Made by a program: the position numbers and the translations under genes. From Flavobacterium soyae (GTDB taxonomy: Bacteria > Bacteroidota > Bacteroidia > Flavobacteriales > Flavobacteriaceae), in contig NZ_JAJQXA010000003.1 in the NCBI RefSeq assembly GCF_021245985.1, forward strand, positions 62,001-126,000: DNA of 64,000 bases. The letters run 5' to 3'. The notes beneath the pieces were generated by a model. It saw only the letters and a program-made list of their open reading frames with translations. It had not been told where the DNA came from and searched no databases. Below, piece after piece: positions 45,498-54,685 of the stretch (the first letter of the stretch is position 1; every line of letters starts with the position of its first letter).

Positions 45498-46856
45498 ATG
45501 GCAAGATTTGAATTAAAGCTTCCCAAAATGGGAGAGAGTGTCGCTGAAGCAACCATTACCAACTGGTTGAAAGAAGTGGGAGACAAAATTGAAGCTGATG
45601 AAGCTGTACTTGAAATTGCAACTGATAAAGTTGACAGCGAAGTACCAAGTGAAGTATCGGGAATTTTAGTTGAACAATTATTTGGCAAAGATGATTTAGT
45701 TCAGGTAGGGCAGACTATTGCAATTATCGAAACTGAAGGTGGTGATGCGCCTGCTGCAACTCCAGATGCAGAAGCTGCTGCTCCTGCAGAAGCTGTAGAA
45801 ATCGAAAAAACAATTGAAGCAGTAAAAGAAGAAGTTGCTGCTCCTCAGGATTTTTCTGGATCTGAAAAATTCCTTTCTCCTTTAGTAAAAAACATTGCAA
45901 AAGAAGAAGGTGTTTCTCTTGCTGAATTAGATAATATTCAAGGTTCGGGAAAAGACGCCCGTGTAACGAAAGATGATATCTTAAAATATATAGAAGACCG
46001 TAAAGCGGGAGTAGTTCAAGCTCCAAAAGTAGTTGAACAAGCACCAAAAGCAGCGGTTGAAACTCCAAAAGCGGCTGTTGAAACTGCGAAAGCATCAGAG
46101 CCAGTAGTTCAAAAAAGCCAGCAGACAGTTCCGGTTTCTGTAAATGGCGGTGACGAAATCATCGAAATGGACAGAATGCGTAAACTGATTTCTGGTTACA
46201 TGGTGGCTTCTGTGCAAACTTCGGCTCACGTTCAGTCGTTTATTGAGGTTGACGTAACGAACATTGTAAAATGGAGGGATAAAGTTAAAACAGCTTTTGA
46301 AAAGAGAGAAGGCGAGAAGCTGACTTTTACACCAATTATGATGGAAGCAGTTGCAAAAGCTTTAAAAGATTTTCCTGGAATGAATATTTCTGTTGATGGC
46401 GAGTATATCATCAAAAAGAAAAATATTAACTTAGGAATGGCGGCTGCATTGCCAAACGGAAATTTAATTGTTCCTGTAATTAAAAATGCAGATCAGTTAA
46501 ACCTTGTTGGGATGGCAAAAGCGGTTAACGATTTAGGAAACCGTGCAAAAGCAGGAAAACTAAAACCAGACGATACGCAAGGCGGAACTTATACCGTTAC
46601 AAATGTTGGAACTTTTGGAAGTGTTTTTGGAACGCCAATTATCAATCAGCCGCAAGTGGGTATTTTAGCACTTGGAGCGATTCGTAAAGTTCCTGCGGTT
46701 ATCGAAACGCCGGAAGGAGATTTTATCGGAATTCGCCAAAAAATGTTCTTGTCTCACTCTTACGATCATAGAGTTGTTGATGGTGCATTAGGTGGAAGTT
46801 TTGTAAAAAGAGTAGCAGAATATTTAGAAGCTTTTGATGTAGACAGAGATTTCTAA
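45498..46856 (+). CDS. 2-oxo acid dehydrogenase E2 (dihydrolipoyl acyltransferase)
   Basis: 452 residues. One lipoyl domain at 3-77 has Lys44 in EIATDKVDSEVPS. An Ala/Glu/Pro-rich linker follows, then a peripheral-subunit-binding domain at about 122-165 (FLSPLVKNIAKEEGVSLAEL), a second linker with AVETPKA repeats, and the catalytic domain. SHSYDHRVVDGALGG carries the catalytic His. It could be the E2 of branched-chain, 2-oxoglutarate or pyruvate complexes; E1 and E3 are not adjacent. A strong terminator follows. Confidence 0.92.
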   Translation: MARFELKLPKMGESVAEATITNWLKEVGDKIEADEAVLEIATDKVDSEVPSEVSGILVEQLFGKDDLVQVGQTIAIIETEGGDAPAATPDAEAAAPAEAVEIEKTIEAVKEEVAAPQDFSGSEKFLSPLVKNIAKEEGVSLAELDNIQGSGKDARVTKDDILKYIEDRKAGVVQAPKVVEQAPKAAVETPKAAVETAKASEPVVQKSQQTVPVSVNGGDEIIEMDRMRKLISGYMVASVQTSAHVQSFIEVDVTNIVKWRDKVKTAFEKREGEKLTFTPIMMEAVAKALKDFPGMNISVDGEYIIKKKNINLGMAAALPNGNLIVPVIKNADQLNLVGMAKAVNDLGNRAKAGKLKPDDTQGGTYTVTNVGTFGSVFGTPIINQPQVGILALGAIRKVPAVIETPEGDFIGIRQKMFLSHSYDHRVVDGALGGSFVKRVAEYLEAFDVDRDF

Positions 46857-46876
46857 TCGATTCATAAATAAATTTA

Positions 46877-46913
46877 AAACCCGAAAAAAAATTAAAAGTT
46901 TTTCGGGTTTTTT
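46877..46913 (+). terminator. Intrinsic terminator after the E2 gene
   Basis: AAAACCCGAAAAA pairs with TTTTTCGGGTTTTTT across about 10 nt, 21 bp after the stop. Confidence 0.88.
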
Positions 46914-47036
46914 CGTTTGTAAGAAAACAGAAAATAAGCCGATTTAGATTTAATTTTAAAAGTTAAAATCGAAAAATAAAGCCTTTTTTGGTCAAAAAAA
47001 AATAGAAATTGGGGAGGAAAATTCGGCTTTAAAAAT

Positions 47037-47044
47037 TACATTTG
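47037..47044 (+). promoter_or_regulatory. -7 box of the DnaQ-like exonuclease gene
   Basis: TACATTTG matches TAnnTTTG, 21 bp before the ATG at 47065. No clear -33 box. Confidence 0.45.
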
Positions 47045-47064
47045 TAATCTTATAAAAATTAAAA

Positions 47065-47835
47065 ATGGAATTAAAACTTAACAAACCAATCTGCTTTTTC
47101 GATCTTGAAACAACTGGAATTGATATCGGTAAAGATCGAATAGTAGAAATTTCGATATTTAAAGTTTTTCCAAACGGAAATAAAGAAAGTAAAACATGGC
47201 TGGTTAATCCAACAATTCCAATTCCTCCACAAACTACCGCGGTTCATGGAATTACTGACGAAAAAGTAGCTAATGAGCCAACTTTTGCAGAACTGGCACC
47301 ACTGGTTCATAATATGATAAAAGACAGCGACTTGGGAGGTTTCAATTCAGATCGTTTTGATATTCCGTTATTAGCAGAAGAATTGCTTCGTGCCGGGGTC
47401 GATTTTGATATGAAAAATAAGGTTTCGGTAGACGTTCAGACTATTTTTCATAAAATGGAAGAACGTACTTTGAGTGCAGCTTTGAAATTTTACTGCGGGA
47501 AAAGCCTTGAAAATGCCCACTCAGCAGAAGCAGATACAATGGCAACTTATGAGATTTTGAAAGCGCAGTTAGATCGTTATCCTGAATTAGAAAACGATAT
47601 GAAATCATTATCTGAATTTACAACCCGTAAAAAAATCGCTGATTTTGCCGGAATGATTGCTTTTGATAAAGATGACGAAGAAATTTTTACTTTCGGAAAA
47701 CACAAAGGAGCAAAAGTTGAAAAAGTACTGGAAACAGAACCGGGATATTTCAGCTGGATTCAAAACGCCGATTTTCCTTTGTATACCAAAAAAGTTTTAA
47801 CAGGAATTAAATTGAGAAAATTAAATACGAAATAA
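47065..47835 (+). CDS. DnaQ-like 3'-5' exonuclease with C-terminal DUF3820-type module
   Basis: 256 residues. DEDDh motifs are FFDLETTGI near 12, VHGITDEKV, FNSDRFDIPLL and HSAEADTMAT with the catalytic His. The last 60 residues (FTFGKHKGAKVEKVLETEPG, then WIQNADFPLYTKK) match the small DUF3820 module seen at the C-terminus of exonuclease X relatives. It probably trims DNA 3' ends in repair or proofreading. A palindromic word cluster separates it from the next gene. Confidence 0.9.
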   Translation: MELKLNKPICFFDLETTGIDIGKDRIVEISIFKVFPNGNKESKTWLVNPTIPIPPQTTAVHGITDEKVANEPTFAELAPLVHNMIKDSDLGGFNSDRFDIPLLAEELLRAGVDFDMKNKVSVDVQTIFHKMEERTLSAALKFYCGKSLENAHSAEADTMATYEILKAQLDRYPELENDMKSLSEFTTRKKIADFAGMIAFDKDDEEIFTFGKHKGAKVEKVLETEPGYFSWIQNADFPLYTKKVLTGIKLRKLNTK

Positions 47836-47836
47836 A

Positions 47837-47920
47837 GTATTCAGTGTTCAGTTTTTAGTGTTCAGTAGAATTTAGCACTCAAAACACTGAACACTCAAAA
47901 CTGAAAACTGAACACTTAAA
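47837..47920. repeat. TATTCAGTGTTCAG inverted word cluster
   Basis: AGTATTCAGTGTTCAGTTTT then TAGTGTTCAG (47837-47864) faces ACACTGAACACTCAAAACTG and AAAACTGAACACTT (to 47918). It shares its words with 28649-28673. Confidence 0.8.
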
Positions 47921-47923
47921 GGA

Positions 47924-48535
47924 ATGAAGATCATTTGCATCGGTAGAAATTATACCAATCATATTGAAGAATTAAAAAACGATCGTCCAGACGAACCTGT
48001 TGTTTTTATGAAACCGGATTCGGCGGTTTTATTGAAGCAGCATCCGTTTGTAATTCCAGAATTTTCTGAGGAAGTTCATCACGAATTAGAAATAATTGTG
48101 AAAATTAATAAGGTTGGAAAATATATTGAGCCTAAGTTTGCACACAAATATTATGACGACATTAGTGTAGGTATTGATTTTACTGCCAGAGACTTACAGG
48201 ATAAATTAAAAGCAAAAGGACTGCCTTGGGAAAAGGCAAAAGCATTTGATGGTTCAGCAGTAATTGGAGATTTTTTGCCAAAAAGTGATTTTGTTTCGTT
48301 AGAAAATCTTACGTTTGAACTCAAAAATAATTCTGAAACAGTTCAAAAAGGAAATACAAGTTTTATGCTTTGGAAAATTGATGAATTGGTTTCTTATGTT
48401 TCTCAGTTTTTTACCTTAAAAATTGGGGATATTATTTTTACAGGGACACCCGCAGGTGTTGCGCCGGTTAAACCAAATGATGTTTTGGAAGGCTTTTTAG
48501 AAGATAAAAAATTATTCAGAATACAAATAAAATAA
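47924..48535 (+). CDS. Fumarylacetoacetate hydrolase-family protein
   Basis: 203 residues, the short single-domain form. CIGRNYTNHIEEL, then PVVFMKPDSAVL and the metal motif HHELEIIVKI (Glu-x-Glu) are present. IGVDFTARDLQ-like (SVGIDFTARDLQDK), KAKAFDGSAVIGDF and GDIIFTGTPAGV complete the FAH site. It may act as a decarboxylase, isomerase or hydrolase of a small acyl-pyruvate such as oxaloacetate enol; the substrate is unknown. Its stop overlaps the start of the Hpt gene by one base (TAATG). Confidence 0.9.
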   Translation: MKIICIGRNYTNHIEELKNDRPDEPVVFMKPDSAVLLKQHPFVIPEFSEEVHHELEIIVKINKVGKYIEPKFAHKYYDDISVGIDFTARDLQDKLKAKGLPWEKAKAFDGSAVIGDFLPKSDFVSLENLTFELKNNSETVQKGNTSFMLWKIDELVSYVSQFFTLKIGDIIFTGTPAGVAPVKPNDVLEGFLEDKKLFRIQIK

Positions 48536-48879
48536 TGGCTTTAAAGTATAATCTTTCGAAAGTGTATGCGCTTTCAGACAATGACCCCGAATTTGTAAAC
48601 GAAATTCTAAAACTATTTGTTACAGAAGTTCCTGAGGATTTAAAACAAATCAAGGAAGGAATCAAGAAAAAGGATCATAAATACGCTTATTCGTATGCGC
48701 ATAAAATTAAACCTACATTAGACTTGATGGGGTTGAATGTTGCATTTGAAGAAATTCTGCAAGTCGAAGCGTGGACAAAAGCAGAAGGAAAGAAAAAAGA
48801 TATTATCGAGACTTTTAAAAGTATAAAAGTACAGGTAAAAGAGGCAATTAAAGAAATCAAAAAAGATTTTGACGTCTAA
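48535..48879 (+). CDS. Hpt-domain phosphotransfer protein
   Basis: 114 residues, all helical. The Hpt motif YAYSYAHKIKPTLDLMGL (about 44-61) has His51 as the phosphorylation site. The usual HxLKG is altered to HKIKP. Start overlaps the FAH gene stop (TAATG), so translation is coupled. No hybrid kinase or response regulator is adjacent, so it serves partners elsewhere. A terminator follows at 48889. Confidence 0.87.
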   Translation: MALKYNLSKVYALSDNDPEFVNEILKLFVTEVPEDLKQIKEGIKKKDHKYAYSYAHKIKPTLDLMGLNVAFEEILQVEAWTKAEGKKKDIIETFKSIKVQVKEAIKEIKKDFDV

Positions 48880-48888
48880 ATTCAGATT

Positions 48889-48920
48889 ATTCCGCTTTTT
48901 TAAAATTGAAAAAGCGGAAT
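48889..48920 (+). terminator. Intrinsic terminator after the Hpt gene
   Basis: ATTCCGCTTTTT pairs with AAAAAGCGGAAT across 8 nt and is followed by AAATTTTTA, starting 10 bp after the stop. Confidence 0.85.
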
Positions 48921-49036
48921 AAATTTTTATCTGCTTTAAGGTTTTTACTTCACTAAAAACAAAATAGAAATTTTGTTTTCTGCCACAGATCATTTCCACA
49001 ACCTACTTCATAATATGCTTATAGAATAATTTATAA

Positions 49037-50308
<1,272 letters not shown>

Positions 50309-50379
50309 ATTTTTGCTACAATGGTTTATTTTTCTTTTCTTTGCACCCTGATTTTGAATAACGATAAAAGATAAGTATA

Positions 50380-50616
50380 ATGTCAAGAGTTTGTGACCTT
50401 ACAGGTAAAAGAGCGATGGTAGGAAATAACGTTTCTCACGCTATGAACAAAACTAAGAGAAAGTTTTCTGTAAACTTAGTTAAAAAGCGTTTTTATCTTC
50501 CAGAAGAAGATAGATGGATTACTCTTAGAGTAGCAGCATCTACGATAAAAACAATTAATAAAAATGGAATCACTGCTGTTTTGAAAAAAGCACAGTCAGA
50601 AGGATTTATCAAATAA
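50380..50616 (+). CDS. rpmB: 50S ribosomal protein L28
   Basis: 78 residues. [20 protein letters not shown], then [18 protein letters not shown] and [18 protein letters not shown] are full L28. First gene of the rpmB-rpmG-DUF4295 ribosomal cluster. A -7-like TTCTTTGC at about 50336 lies before it. Confidence 0.98.
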   Translation: MSRVCDLTGKRAMVGNNVSHAMNKTKRKFSVNLVKKRFYLPEEDRWITLRVAASTIKTINKNGITAVLKKAQSEGFIK

Positions 50617-50643
50617 TCTTTTCCTAAATAAATATATAGCAAG

Positions 50644-50826
50644 ATGGCAAAGAAAGGTAATAGAATCCAGGTAATTTTAGAATGTACTGAGCACAAGACT
50701 TCTGGTGTTCCGGGAACTTCTAGATATATTACAACTAAGAACAAAAAAAATACTCCGGATAGATTAGAGATTAAAAAATTTAATCCAATCTTGAAACGTG
50801 TAACTGTTCATAAAGAAATTAAGTAA
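50644..50826 (+). CDS. rpmG: 50S ribosomal protein L33
   Basis: 60 residues. [20 protein letters not shown] and [20 protein letters not shown] match L33. One Cys (ECTEH) remains, so the zinc-binding four-Cys form is not present (C- type), which suggests it functions without zinc. It lies 27 bp after rpmB. Confidence 0.97.
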
Positions 50827-50903
50827 TAATTAGAGATTTTTGTAAATCTCAAATGGTTTTGCCATTTAGAGTTTTATAAAAAACTTCAAATAACATTTGA
50901 ATC

Positions 50904-51056
50904 ATGGCAAAGAAAACCGTAGCATCGTTACAAACATCTTCTAAGAGATTATCAAAAGCCATCAAAATGGTAAAATCTCCTAAAACTGGTGCATATACAT
51001 TCGTAGAATCTATTATGGCTCCTGAAGAGGTTGATGAATTCTTGAAAAAGAAATAA
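50904..51056 (+). CDS. DUF4295 small basic protein
   Basis: 50 residues from ATG at 50904 to TAA at 51056. MAKKTVASLQTSSKRLSKAI, then KMVKSPKTGAYTFVESIMAP and EEVDEFLKKK, matches the DUF4295 family. It always lies after rpmG in Bacteroidota, in my recollection. The high Lys content and position suggest a ribosome-associated role. A terminator follows. Confidence 0.88.
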   Translation: MAKKTVASLQTSSKRLSKAIKMVKSPKTGAYTFVESIMAPEEVDEFLKKK

Positions 51057-51076
51057 TTACAATTACAATATATAGA

Positions 51077-51106
51077 AAAGCTACTTTCATTCGGAAGTAG
51101 CTTTTT
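51077..51106 (+). terminator. Intrinsic terminator of the ribosomal cluster
   Basis: AAAAGCTACTT pairs with AAGTAGCTTTTTT across about 8 nt, 21 bp after the DUF4295 stop. Confidence 0.88.
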
Positions 51107-51325
51107 TATTTTTTATATTTGTTTAAAATTTTGTAGAAACTAAGCAATTTGTATTTTTTTAAACATTAGTTCGCGTCATACTCTATATCTTTACTTGTTT
51201 AAAGAAGACAATAAAAAGATCGATGCAGTTGGGTTGGGGTTAAATTAAAAACAAAAGGCATTCTATAAACATTAAGATTGTTTCAAAACTCTTAGAAACA
51301 GTCTAAAACTAACAATAAATTAAAA

Positions 51326-52279
51326 ATGAGTTTTTTTAAAAAATTATTCTCTACCGAAAAAAAAGAGACTTTAGATAAAGGTCTTGAAAAAACAAAAACT
51401 ACTTTTTTCTCTAAGTTAAGCAAAGCAGTTGCAGGAAAATCTAAAGTCGATGATGATGTTTTAGATAATCTTGAAGAAGTTTTGGTAGGTTCTGATGTTG
51501 GGGTAAATACAACATTGAAAATTATCGAAAGAATCGAAAAACGCGTATCTGAAGATAAATATTTAGGAACTGACGAATTAAACCAAATTCTTCGTGATGA
51601 AATTGGCGGGCTATTGTCTGAAACCAATAGAGGTGAAGCAACCGAATTTGATATTCCAAAAGATAAAAAGCCTTATGTTTTAATGGTTGTTGGAGTAAAT
51701 GGTGTTGGAAAAACTACAACAATTGGTAAACTGGCTTATCAGTTTAAAAAAGCCGGTTATAAAGTGGTTTTAGGCGCTGCCGATACTTTTCGTGCCGCTG
51801 CAATCGATCAGTTACAAGTCTGGGCTGATAGAGTAGATGTGCCAATCGTAAGACAAAATATGGGGAGTGATCCGGCTTCTGTAGCTTTTGATACTTTACA
51901 GTCTGCTGTGGCTCAAAATGCCGATGTTGTTATTATTGATACTGCCGGACGTTTACACAATAAAATCAATTTGATGAATGAGCTTTCTAAAGTAAAACGC
52001 GTAATGCAGAAAGTAGTTGCCGATGCGCCACACGATGTACTTCTGGTTTTAGACGGGTCAACAGGTCAAAATGCTTTTGAGCAGGCTAAACAATTTACTG
52101 CTGCGACAGAAGTAACTTCATTAGCAGTAACAAAATTAGACGGAACTGCAAAAGGCGGTGTTGTAATAGGTATTTCAGACCAGTTTCAAATTCCGGTAAA
52201 ATATATTGGCGTTGGTGAAGGAATTGAAGATTTACAGGTCTTTAATAAATATGAATTCGTAGACAGTTTCTTTAAATAA
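51326..52279 (+). CDS. ftsY: Signal recognition particle receptor FtsY
   Basis: 317 residues. The acidic A domain is short; a Lys-rich start (SFFKKLFSTEKKETLDKGLE) serves as membrane tether. The N domain spans about 20-100. The GTPase has GVNGVGKTTTIGKLA near 125, DTFRAAAIDQL, DTAGRLHNK and TKLDGTAKGG. It docks SRP-ribosome complexes at the inner membrane. A 219-bp leader region (51107-51325) precedes it with TATATCTTTAC as a candidate -7 box. A 59-codon gene follows after 6 bp. Confidence 0.97.
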   Translation: MSFFKKLFSTEKKETLDKGLEKTKTTFFSKLSKAVAGKSKVDDDVLDNLEEVLVGSDVGVNTTLKIIERIEKRVSEDKYLGTDELNQILRDEIGGLLSETNRGEATEFDIPKDKKPYVLMVVGVNGVGKTTTIGKLAYQFKKAGYKVVLGAADTFRAAAIDQLQVWADRVDVPIVRQNMGSDPASVAFDTLQSAVAQNADVVIIDTAGRLHNKINLMNELSKVKRVMQKVVADAPHDVLLVLDGSTGQNAFEQAKQFTAATEVTSLAVTKLDGTAKGGVVIGISDQFQIPVKYIGVGEGIEDLQVFNKYEFVDSFFK

Positions 52280-52285
52280 TTTATA

Positions 52286-52465
52286 ATGAGTTTTTCTTCT
52301 TTTAAAAATATATCGGCTGTTGTTTTTTATTTTGCAAGCATTATATGTTTTGTTTTAGCAAATGTTTTGAGAGATAATAGTCTTTCTTTTTATTATGTTT
52401 TATTGGTTCTGGGCATAGGTTTCTTCTTTATGGGAGTTCTTAAAAGACTTCGAACTAAGCAGTAA
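52286..52465 (+). CDS. Tiny membrane protein downstream of ftsY
   Basis: 59 residues, ATG at 52286 and TAA at 52465. The start MSFSSFKNISAVVFYFASII is followed by a second span (YYVLLVLGIGFFFMGVL) and a basic tail (KRLRTKQ). Two spans in a hairpin with both ends inside are predicted. It lies 6 bp after ftsY, so it is translated from the ftsY mRNA. No family is recognised. It could be a membrane helper of the SRP receptor or an unrelated small protein. Confidence 0.6.
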   Translation: MSFSSFKNISAVVFYFASIICFVLANVLRDNSLSFYYVLLVLGIGFFFMGVLKRLRTKQ

Positions 52466-52502
52466 TTACATTACTTCGTAATAGTGTTCTGTCGATATGA
52501 AT

Positions 52503-52645
52503 ATCCCAAAGGGATTTTATATCGGTAGTAATTCAATTTTTAAATATTTTATCCCGTTAGGGATTTAATCTATTTGTTAATATTTAGTCCCTAAAAGGAC
52601 AAAACTGTAAAATCAATTACTACCGATATAAAATCTCTACGAGAT
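52503..52645. repeat. Nested palindrome with ATATCGGTAG arms
   Basis: Outer arms of 31 bp (52503-52533 and 52615-52645) match at 27 positions and include TTTTATATCGGTAGTAATT. Inner arms ATCCCGTTAGGGAT and GTCCCTAAAAGGAC lie between. The ATATCGGTAG/CTACCGATAT pair is shared with the 18301-19169 array. It lies between the ftsY operon and the convergent serine hydrolase gene. Confidence 0.88.
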
Positions 52646-52659
52646 AAATAAGGAAGTTT

Positions 52660-53730
52660 TTATTGATACAATGCGCTAATTTTTTCCCATAAAACTTTAT
52701 CGAAATCAGATAAAGCCAGATTTACATTATCTGCGGCATCTCCCATTCTGATAATGACCATTTTTTTGCTCGGAATTACATAAATCTTTTGGTCATTTTT
52801 TCCTAAAGCCATAAACATATCATTTGGTCCCGTTGGGATTACACTTCCCTGAAAAGTAAGTTGTGATTGTGGTAAATGATAAGAGCTTTTCCCATTTAAC
52901 CACCATAAATAACCATATCCTAAATTGATGTTTTGTGAAGTTGTTGTTGCTTCATTGAAATAGGCTTCATTTAAAATGATATTGTTTTCCCATTTCCCTT
53001 TATTCAGCATTAATAACCCAAAGCGCGCCATGCTTCTTGAAGTACTTGTATAAACGTTGTTTACACCAAGCTGTACCCAAGAACCATTCATCCCGATTTT
53101 ATCCCTTAATTTAGCATTGAAATAATTTTCCCAGGTTTGTCCGCTTGCACTTGCAATGACATCTTGCAATTTTACATAAACATTGTGATAAGCCCATCTT
53201 GTTCCGGCATCGGCTTTGTAGATTAAACTGGCAGGGTCTACATCATCAGTTGAGTCATCAAGTCCAGATGTCATCGTTAATAAATGTTTGCAGGTAATTT
53301 GATTTTCTTGTGCCAGAGTTTCGCTTGTCCAGCCGGTGCCAATATATTGAGAAACCTTATTGTCGATGTTTAGCAAATTTTCCTGTTGTGCAATTCCGGT
53401 AACAGTAGAAGTTAATGTTTTTCCGGCACTCGCCCAATACCAGTTTGTTGAAGCGGTATGTCCGTTGAAATAGTTTTCTAAAACAATACGGCCGTTGACT
53501 AAAATGATAAAAGATTTAGAATTTTTGAGTTCGAGGTAATCTAAAAGAGGCTGTACGGCACCTTGATTCCATTTTAAATCGGCTATGGATTTTGTTTCCC
53601 AGGCTGTTCCGGTTAGTGGAGGGAAATACATACTTTCTGATGGAGCTGGAACCGGATCTGGTTCTGCTGAATCTTTACTGCAGCCTATCAATAATAAGGT
53701 AGTCAGGATTGTAAAAATAGTTTTGGTCAT
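52660..53730 (-). CDS. Beta-lactamase-fold serine hydrolase, lipoprotein
   Basis: 356 residues. A lipobox LLIGC (Cys17) and a Pro/Glu linker precede a class C-like hydrolase domain. The active Ser-x-x-Lys is WASAGKTLTS (near residue 105), and the second motif is YHN in AYHNVYVKL. The third KTG-like box is not clear. It may be a penicillin-binding-protein-like esterase or peptidase anchored at the outer or inner membrane. It stands alone. Confidence 0.87.
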   Translation of the reverse strand: MTKTIFTILTTLLLIGCSKDSAEPDPVPAPSESMYFPPLTGTAWETKSIADLKWNQGAVQPLLDYLELKNSKSFIILVNGRIVLENYFNGHTASTNWYWASAGKTLTSTVTGIAQQENLLNIDNKVSQYIGTGWTSETLAQENQITCKHLLTMTSGLDDSTDDVDPASLIYKADAGTRWAYHNVYVKLQDVIASASGQTWENYFNAKLRDKIGMNGSWVQLGVNNVYTSTSRSMARFGLLMLNKGKWENNIILNEAYFNEATTTSQNINLGYGYLWWLNGKSSYHLPQSQLTFQGSVIPTGPNDMFMALGKNDQKIYVIPSKKMVIIRMGDAADNVNLALSDFDKVLWEKISALYQ

Positions 53731-53795
53731 GGTTTTTTGTTTTTGGTTTGGGGTTTGACCAAAAATATGTAAAATAGTTTAATGAGTGGGAAAAC

Positions 53796-54032
53796 TTATT
53801 TTACGTATTTAACCACGAAGTTTTTATTTAAACTCCCATTTTGTTCCATCTGTAAAACTGCATAGTAAGCTCTTACTTTTATAATACCGTTTGCATCTGT
53901 CGAAAAATCTTCCCAAATTTTTGAGCCGATCATATCAGGCTTTAGTAAATTTGCTGCATCTTCCTTTTCCATAAAAATATCTGCCTTAATATGACATAAG
54001 ATTGTTAAAATAGTTTTTTTTATTGTCTGCAA
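53796..54032 (-). CDS. Small hypothetical protein
   Basis: 78 residues from the first ATG; an internal Met at codon 21 (54032 to 53972) is an equally likely start. The mature part (EDAANLLKPDMIGSKIWEDF, then GIIKVRAYYAVLQMEQNGSL) has no recognised motif. Codon use is ordinary. It is separated from the hydrolase gene by 65 bp and shares its strand. It may be spurious. Confidence 0.35.
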   Translation of the reverse strand: MQTIKKTILTILCHIKADIFMEKEDAANLLKPDMIGSKIWEDFSTDANGIIKVRAYYAVLQMEQNGSLNKNFVVKYVK

Positions 54033-54106
54033 ATAGTTAGAACATAAACTCTTTAGAAAAATGAGATAATTATAGACTAAAGTATTTCTTTTGAAATTTA
54101 TAAAGT

Positions 54107-54114
54107 TAACTTTG
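54107..54114 (+). promoter_or_regulatory. -7 box before the structured RNA
   Basis: TAACTTTG matches TAnnTTTG. A start site about 7 nt downstream (near 54121) would begin the transcript just before the structured region. No -33 box at standard spacing; TTG at 54091 is too close. Confidence 0.5.
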
Positions 54115-54141
54115 TAGATTACTAATTTTTTTATGAAAACA

Positions 54142-54225
54142 GGAGTCCTGGCCCTGATGGCAGCGGTATCCTTTTTCTGGCTTCTTTAGCCGGGAAAAGA
54201 TATAGCGTACAGCAGGAACAGCTCC
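54142..54225 (+). ncRNA. Structured RNA candidate (possible Flavo-1-type motif)
   Basis: The 84-nt stretch has closing pairs GGAG (54142) with CTCC (to 54225), then CCTG with CAGG. An inner hairpin TTTTCTGGCT-TCTT-AGCCGGGAAAA follows conserved-looking single-stranded words (GGCCCTGATGGCAGCGGTAT, GATATAGCGTACAGCAGG). I recall this word order from many Flavobacterium genomes, and it may be the Rfam Flavo-1 motif, but I could not check. It lies 20 nt before the lipoprotein gene at 54245, so it is either an independent small RNA or a leader element. An 18-codon frame through it is unlikely to be real. Confidence 0.6.
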
Positions 54226-54244
54226 TTATTAATATTATACTATT

Positions 54245-54685
54245 ATGAAAAACGCTTTTATGTTTTTGGTTTTATCGCTTTTGCTTGTAAGCTGTAAAGA
54301 AGAAATAAAACCGGCAGATATTGCAAAACTAAATGGTTATTGGGAAATTGAAAAAGTGGTTTTTGATAAAGGAGAGGAGAAGGTGTACGGAATGAATGAG
54401 AATTTTGATTTTTTTAAAATTAAAGGAACTAAAGGAACTCGGACAAAAGTAATGGCACAGCTTGACGGCACTTTTTTAACAACAGATACTTTTGAAAATG
54501 TTTCGGTTAGATTTACTGATAAAGGAACTTTTCTGGATTATAATACAGATTATGCTAAATGGACTGAGGAATTAATTTCGATTTCGGATGAAGAATTTGT
54601 GGTGAAAAATGATCAGAATAAGGAATATCATTATAAAAAAACGGGACCAATAAATATTTTAAATGATGGCAAAAAGACTAAATAA
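54245..54685 (+). CDS. Small lipoprotein, lipocalin-like
   Basis: 146 residues with lipobox LLVSC (Cys17). ADIAKLNGYWEIEKVVFDKG resembles the start of the lipocalin-like Bacteroidota lipoproteins, and the rest is a beta-strand series (FDFFKIKG, VSVRFTDKGTFLDY, EEFVVKNDQNKEYHYKK). Function is unknown. Its 3' end overlaps the DUF721 gene by 23 bp, so the two are coupled. It follows the structured RNA by 20 nt. Confidence 0.8.
   Translation: MKNAFMFLVLSLLLVSCKEEIKPADIAKLNGYWEIEKVVFDKGEEKVYGMNENFDFFKIKGTKGTRTKVMAQLDGTFLTTDTFENVSVRFTDKGTFLDYNTDYAKWTEELISISDEEFVVKNDQNKEYHYKKTGPINILNDGKKTK

Noticed and set aside
45724..46095. 123-codon Leu/Gln-rich frame on the minus strand
   Set aside because: It is the antisense of the Ala/Glu/Pro linkers of the E2 gene.
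54134..54190. 18-codon frame (MKTGVLALMAAVSFFWLL)
   Set aside because: It looks like a signal peptide by chance, but the bases are better explained by the paired structure of the RNA candidate.
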